Assembly: GCA_910585935.1 (NCBI GenBank)
Contig: CAJUHN010000159.1
Location: 1-9,197 of the forward strand
From: an uncultured Lachnospiraceae bacterium
Lineage (GTDB): Bacteria > Bacillota > Clostridia > Lachnospirales > Lachnospiraceae
Length of the DNA stretch: 9,197 nucleotides
Direction: 5' to 3'
Made by a program: the position numbers and the translations under genes. Within the stretch, counting starts at the first letter, position 1, and each line of letters starts with the position of its first letter. Below the pieces are notes generated by a model, which saw only the letters and a list, made by a program, of their open reading frames with translations, was not told the DNA's origin and ran no database searches. Positions 6,264 through 9,197 of this stretch are shown here, piece by piece.

Positions 6264-6292
6264 TCATGATAGGCTGTGATAACCTTTCATGA
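6264..6292 (+). promoter_or_regulatory. Hairpin between the kinase and fucI
   Basis: TCATGATAGG (6264-6273) pairs with CCTTTCATGA (6283-6292) with one mismatch and a nine-base loop. No T-run follows, so it is unlikely to terminate transcription. It may be a message-processing or stability element, or an operator, in the 153-base gap before fucI. Confidence 0.45.
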
Positions 6293-6371
6293 TTCGTTGA
6301 AAAATAGATAAAACCATTCTGCTGCTTTAGACAGTGGATAGTTCATATAAATATTTAGAAAAAAGAAATAG

Positions 6372-6380
6372 AAAGGGTGG
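6372..6380 (+). promoter_or_regulatory. RBS that decides the fucI start
   Basis: AAAGGGTGG lies eight bases before the ATG at 6389. A longer frame could begin with GTG at 6377, but that GTG is inside this site, so it cannot be the start. Confidence 0.75.
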
Positions 6381-6388
6381 TATTACAT

Positions 6389-8173
6389 ATGTTATATCCA
6401 AAGATTGGTATTAGACCTACTATTGATGGACGCTGGGGCGGCGTCAGAGAGAGCTTAGAAGATCAGACTATGGGAATGGCAAAGGCAGCTGCAGAACTTA
6501 TTAGTTCTACTTTAAAATATCCAGACGGCACACCTGTACAGTGCGTGATTTCTGATTGTACAATAGGCGGAGGTGCAGAAGCAGCTCGTTGTGCAGAACA
6601 ATTTGCTACACAGAATGTAGTTGCTACATTAAGTGTTACTCCTTGCTGGTGCTATGGTTCAGAAACATTTGATATGGATCCTAATACCATCAAAGCTGTT
6701 TGGGGCTTTAATGGAACAGAAAGACCGGGAGCAGTTTATCTAGCAGCAGTTATGGCAGCTTTCGCACAGAGAGGTCTTCCAGCATTTTCTATCTATGGAC
6801 ATGATGTTCAGGAAAAAGATGATAGAAGCGTTCCAGAAGATGTAAAAGAGAAAATTATTAAATTTGCCAGAGGTGCAATCGCAGTTGGTTTGATGAAAAG
6901 CAAAGCATATGTCAACCTAGGCGGAATTTCGATGGGAATCGCAGGTTCTTATTGTGATGCTTCGTTTTTACAGAAGTATCTGGGAATCCGTGCAGAATGG
7001 GTGGATTTGACAGAAATTATTAGAAGAATTACACTTGGCATTTATGATCAGGAAGAATATGAAAAGGCTTATCATTGGATAAAAGAGAATTGTAAAGAAG
7101 GATTTGATAAAAATGCAGGGAAGAATTTCCCAGAAGTGATTACAAAATCTAAAGTGATTCCAGCAGATAAGGATTGGGAATTTATTACAAAATTTACTTT
7201 AATTGTAAATGATATATTACATGGCAATCCAAAATTGGATGAAATGGGATGGCATGAGGAAGCATTAGGAAGAAATGGTATTGTAGGCGGTTTCCAAGGA
7301 CAGAGAATGTGGACAGACTGGCTTCCAAATGCAGATTTTACCGAATCTTTACTGGCTTCTAGCTTTGACTGGAATGGAAAGAAACAACCATTCCCATTTG
7401 CAACAGAAAATGACACTTTAAATGGAATTTCTATGATGTTTGCTACTTTACTGACTGGAAAAGCACCTTGTTTCCATGATGTGCGCACTTATTGGAGTCC
7501 AGAGGCATGTGAGAGAGTGACTGGAAAAGCGCCAGAAGGATATGCAAAAGATGGATTCATTCATTTGATCAATTCAGGAGCTACTGCTATGGATTGTACA
7601 GGAGCTTCTAAAGATGAAAATGGAAATGGTGTGATGAAAGAGTGGTGGAATATGACAGATGAGGATATAAAAGCTTGTTTAGAAGCCACTGACTGGTGCA
7701 GAGCTGATTATGAATATTTCAGAGGAGGCGGTTTCTCTTCTCACTTTAAGACACAGGCAGAGATGCCGATCACAATGCTCCGCGTGAATATTGTAGATGG
7801 AATCGGACCTGTTATTCAAATTGCAGAAGGTTATACTTGTGTATTACCAGAGGATATGCATGAAAAATTGGATAAGAGAACAGATCCGACATGGCCTACT
7901 ACATGGTTCGCTCCGATTCTCACAGGACATGGTGCATTTAAAGATGTTTATAGCGTGATGGCAAATTGGGGAGCAAATCATGGAGTCACTGTGCATGGAC
8001 ATATTGGGGCAGAATTAATTACAATGGCATCTATGCTCAGAATTCCAGTTACTATGCACAATGTACCAGAAGAAAAAGTATTCCGTCCACATGCATGGGC
8101 TGCATTTGGAACAGAAGATGCACAGGCAGCAGATTATAAAGCATGTGCTACTTATGGACCGTTGTATAAATAA
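6389..8173 (+). CDS. fucI: L-fucose isomerase
   Basis: Cytoplasmic Mn2+-dependent aldose-ketose isomerase that converts L-fucose to L-fuculose, and in the family also D-arabinose to D-ribulose. From the ATG at 6389 the protein has 594 residues against 591 in E. coli, and it can be followed end to end: PKIGIRP near the start, VTPCWCYGSET (83-93), WGFNGTERPGAVYLAA (105-120), SIYGHDVQ (134-141), FRGGGFSSHF (444-453), WPTTWFAPILTG (502-513) and the terminal YGPLYK. The metal and catalytic residues known from the E. coli enzyme (Glu337, Asp361, His528) fall at Glu340 (ATEND), Asp364 (FHDVRTYW) and His531 (NWGANHG), a constant offset of three. It lies 153 bases after the kinase and 54 before the nucleosidase remnant, all on one strand, so co-transcription is likely. 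Confidence 0.97.
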   Translation: MLYPKIGIRPTIDGRWGGVRESLEDQTMGMAKAAAELISSTLKYPDGTPVQCVISDCTIGGGAEAARCAEQFATQNVVATLSVTPCWCYGSETFDMDPNTIKAVWGFNGTERPGAVYLAAVMAAFAQRGLPAFSIYGHDVQEKDDRSVPEDVKEKIIKFARGAIAVGLMKSKAYVNLGGISMGIAGSYCDASFLQKYLGIRAEWVDLTEIIRRITLGIYDQEEYEKAYHWIKENCKEGFDKNAGKNFPEVITKSKVIPADKDWEFITKFTLIVNDILHGNPKLDEMGWHEEALGRNGIVGGFQGQRMWTDWLPNADFTESLLASSFDWNGKKQPFPFATENDTLNGISMMFATLLTGKAPCFHDVRTYWSPEACERVTGKAPEGYAKDGFIHLINSGATAMDCTGASKDENGNGVMKEWWNMTDEDIKACLEATDWCRADYEYFRGGGFSSHFKTQAEMPITMLRVNIVDGIGPVIQIAEGYTCVLPEDMHEKLDKRTDPTWPTTWFAPILTGHGAFKDVYSVMANWGANHGVTVHGHIGAELITMASMLRIPVTMHNVPEEKVFRPHAWAAFGTEDAQAADYKACATYGPLYK

Positions 8174-8227
8174 GTTTTGAAGCAGATTTGTGTTTTTGAA
8201 GTGGATAATTAAGAAAAAGACTGTCAT

Positions 8228-8904
8228 ATGAGAATAGGAATCGTATGTGCAGGAGATAGTGAAGTTGCTCCGTTTTTGTCCATGTTAAATGAAACTTCTG
8301 TGACAGAAAAATCGTTGTTGAAATTCTATGAAGGCAAAATTGAAAATAGGGATGTTGTCACACTTTTTTCAGGGGTATGTAAAGTCAATGCAGCAATCGC
8401 TGTTCAGATTTTAATTGATATCTATAAGTGTGATATAATCATTAATGCAAGGACTGCCAGAGGGATTGATGAAAGGCTTTTGATATGGTGGTTTCAACAG
8501 AAGTTGCCTATCATGATGTAGAAGAAGATATTCTGACAGACTTTCATCCGTGGATGCTATCTGTTTATTTTAAATCTGATGAACGGCTTATAGGATTGGC
8601 GGAAAAGATAGCAAATCAGTTGGAATCAAACCATAAAATATTTTTTGGGAGAATGGTTACAGGAGAGAAATTTATTGAAGATGAAGAGAGAGAGAAAATG
8701 AAAGCTATCTATGAGCCGTTAAGTGTTGATATGGAATCAGCGGCGGTTGCACATGTGTGTTATGTCAATAAAGTGCCATTTATTTCTGTTAGAACGATTA
8801 CGGATACGGCTGATCATAGTGGGGTGGATAATTTTGAATTGAATTGTAATGAGGCATCTCAACTATGCGCGGATTTTGTAAAAATGATGTTGAAAGAACT
8901 TTAA
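8228..8904 (+). pseudogene. MTA/SAH nucleosidase family gene, frameshifted
   Basis: Homolog of 5'-methylthioadenosine/S-adenosylhomocysteine nucleosidase (MtnN/Pfs), which cleaves adenine from these cofactors' by-products. The first part (8228 to about 8480) gives MRIGIVCAGDSEV with the catalytic Glu12 and SGVCKVNAA. The second continues in another frame from about 8482 with VVSTEVAYHD, VTGEKFI, VDMESAAVAHV (second catalytic Glu) and TDTADHSG (catalytic Asp). Joined, they match one protein of about 227 residues. The total of 677 bases becomes a multiple of three if 1, 4 or 7 bases are restored, and the missing residues favour 7. The conserved NAGTAGG reads NARTARG, with Arg codons at 8450 and 8459. 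No good Shine-Dalgarno precedes the ATG. It lies 54 bases after fucI and is followed by a strong terminator. A sequencing error would explain the shift but not the Arg changes. Confidence 0.8.
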
Positions 8905-8947
8905 TTTTTTCTTTATTTGTGATGATATAAAGAATGAAAGGGAATAG

Positions 8948-9003
8948 AGATTTCTACAAGATAAGATATCATGATTATTTGGATTCATATCTTGTAGAAA
9001 TCT
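8948..9003 (+). terminator. Strong stem-loop terminator of the fucose cluster
   Basis: AGATTTCTACAAGATA (8948-8963) and TATCTTGTAGAAATCT (8988-9003) are perfect 16-bp inverted repeats around a 24-base loop, followed by TTTCTTTT. It lies 44 bases after the nucleosidase stop and probably ends the transcript that begins before the kinase. Confidence 0.75.
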
Positions 9004-9044
9004 TTTCTTTTATAGTAGAGGTTTTCAGAGTTTCTTTTGGATAA

Positions 9045-9061
9045 GGGGGAGGGGGTGGTGG
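9045..9061 (+). other. G-rich tract
   Basis: GGGGGAGGGGGTGGTGG, just before repeat copy D, has four G-runs of at least two and could form a two-layer G-quadruplex. Function is unknown. Confidence 0.3.
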
Positions 9062-9197
9062 AGAGGTTCGCGCTGGCAAGATACTATTCCAACGAAACCG
9101 CGCTTTCGCTCCGTTCCAGACGTAGCGGACACTAAATTCGCTGAACCTGTAGGTTCGCTCATTAAGTGCCGACGTCTTCCAAGGGGTTTCTTTTGGA
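9061..9197 (+). repeat. Dispersed structured repeat, copy D (cut by the window end)
   Basis: The left arm of the outer stem is GGCAAGATACTATTCCA (9075-9091); only the first four bases of its partner (TGGA, 9194-9197) are in the window. Inner stems are P2 GAAACC (9094-9099) with GGTTTC (9185-9190); P3 AGACGT (9118-9123) with ACGTCT (9172-9177); P4 CGG-CACT (9126-9133, one bulged A) with AGTGCCG (9165-9171); and P5 GAACC (9143-9147) with GGTTC (9152-9156) around TGTA. P5 has a sequence quite unlike copies B and C yet still pairs. Confidence 0.8.

Noticed and set aside
6274..6289. CTGTGATAACCTTTCA considered as a catabolite-repression (cre) site.
   Set aside because: The central CG and the spacing of the flanking bases do not fit the cre consensus; the segment is better read as loop and arm of the 6264-6292 hairpin.
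7072..7488. A 138-codon minus-strand frame inside fucI.
   Set aside because: It is the opposite-strand shadow of a conserved gene with no start signal or family resemblance; the same holds for minus-strand frames inside the kinase gene.

Overview
The window looks like a piece of a low-GC Firmicutes chromosome, most likely a gut Lachnospiraceae relative of Blautia, Dorea or Ruminococcus. The reasons are the AT-rich coding and intergenic sequence, purine-rich Shine-Dalgarno sites, sigma-A-type promoters, a Clostridia-style MATE transporter, an archaeal-type aspartyl-tRNA synthetase beside no other translation gene, and an L-fucose catabolic cluster of the kind found in mucin foragers. The taxon is inferred from protein style; no marker gene is present.

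Layout. Positions 1-186 hold the right end of a dispersed structured repeat (copy A). Positions 253-468 are the N-terminal stub of an IS982-like transposase on the minus strand, followed by about 300 bp with no gene I can support. A MATE efflux gene lies on the minus strand (779-2122), with a strong promoter and a GC-rich leader hairpin. The 1.1 kb gap 2135-3274 holds two more repeat copies facing each other tail to tail (B on plus, C on minus), then two candidate promoters and a long leader before an archaeal-type aspS (3275-4612). Next comes a plus-strand sugar cluster: a RhaB-family kinase (4748-6235), L-fucose isomerase fucI (6389-8173) and a broken MTA/SAH-type nucleosidase (8228-8904). 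A 16-bp stem terminator closes it (8948-9003). A fourth repeat copy (D) begins at 9061 and runs off the end.

How the genes fit together. FucI converts L-fucose to L-fuculose. The RhaB-family kinase directly upstream is probably the kinase that phosphorylates it, although the family name says rhamnulose. The expected aldolase, transporter and regulator are not in the window. The nucleosidase carries an apparent 7-bp deletion and two Gly-to-Arg changes in a conserved glycine motif.

The most novel signal is the repeat. Its core is about 135 bp, bounded by 16-17 bp terminal inverted repeats, with several nested stems inside. The stem sequences differ between copies but stay complementary within each copy. 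That points to a structured RNA or a structure-dependent mobile element (MITE-like) rather than a simple duplicated sequence. The first and last 31 bases of the window are the same part of this repeat with two mismatches.
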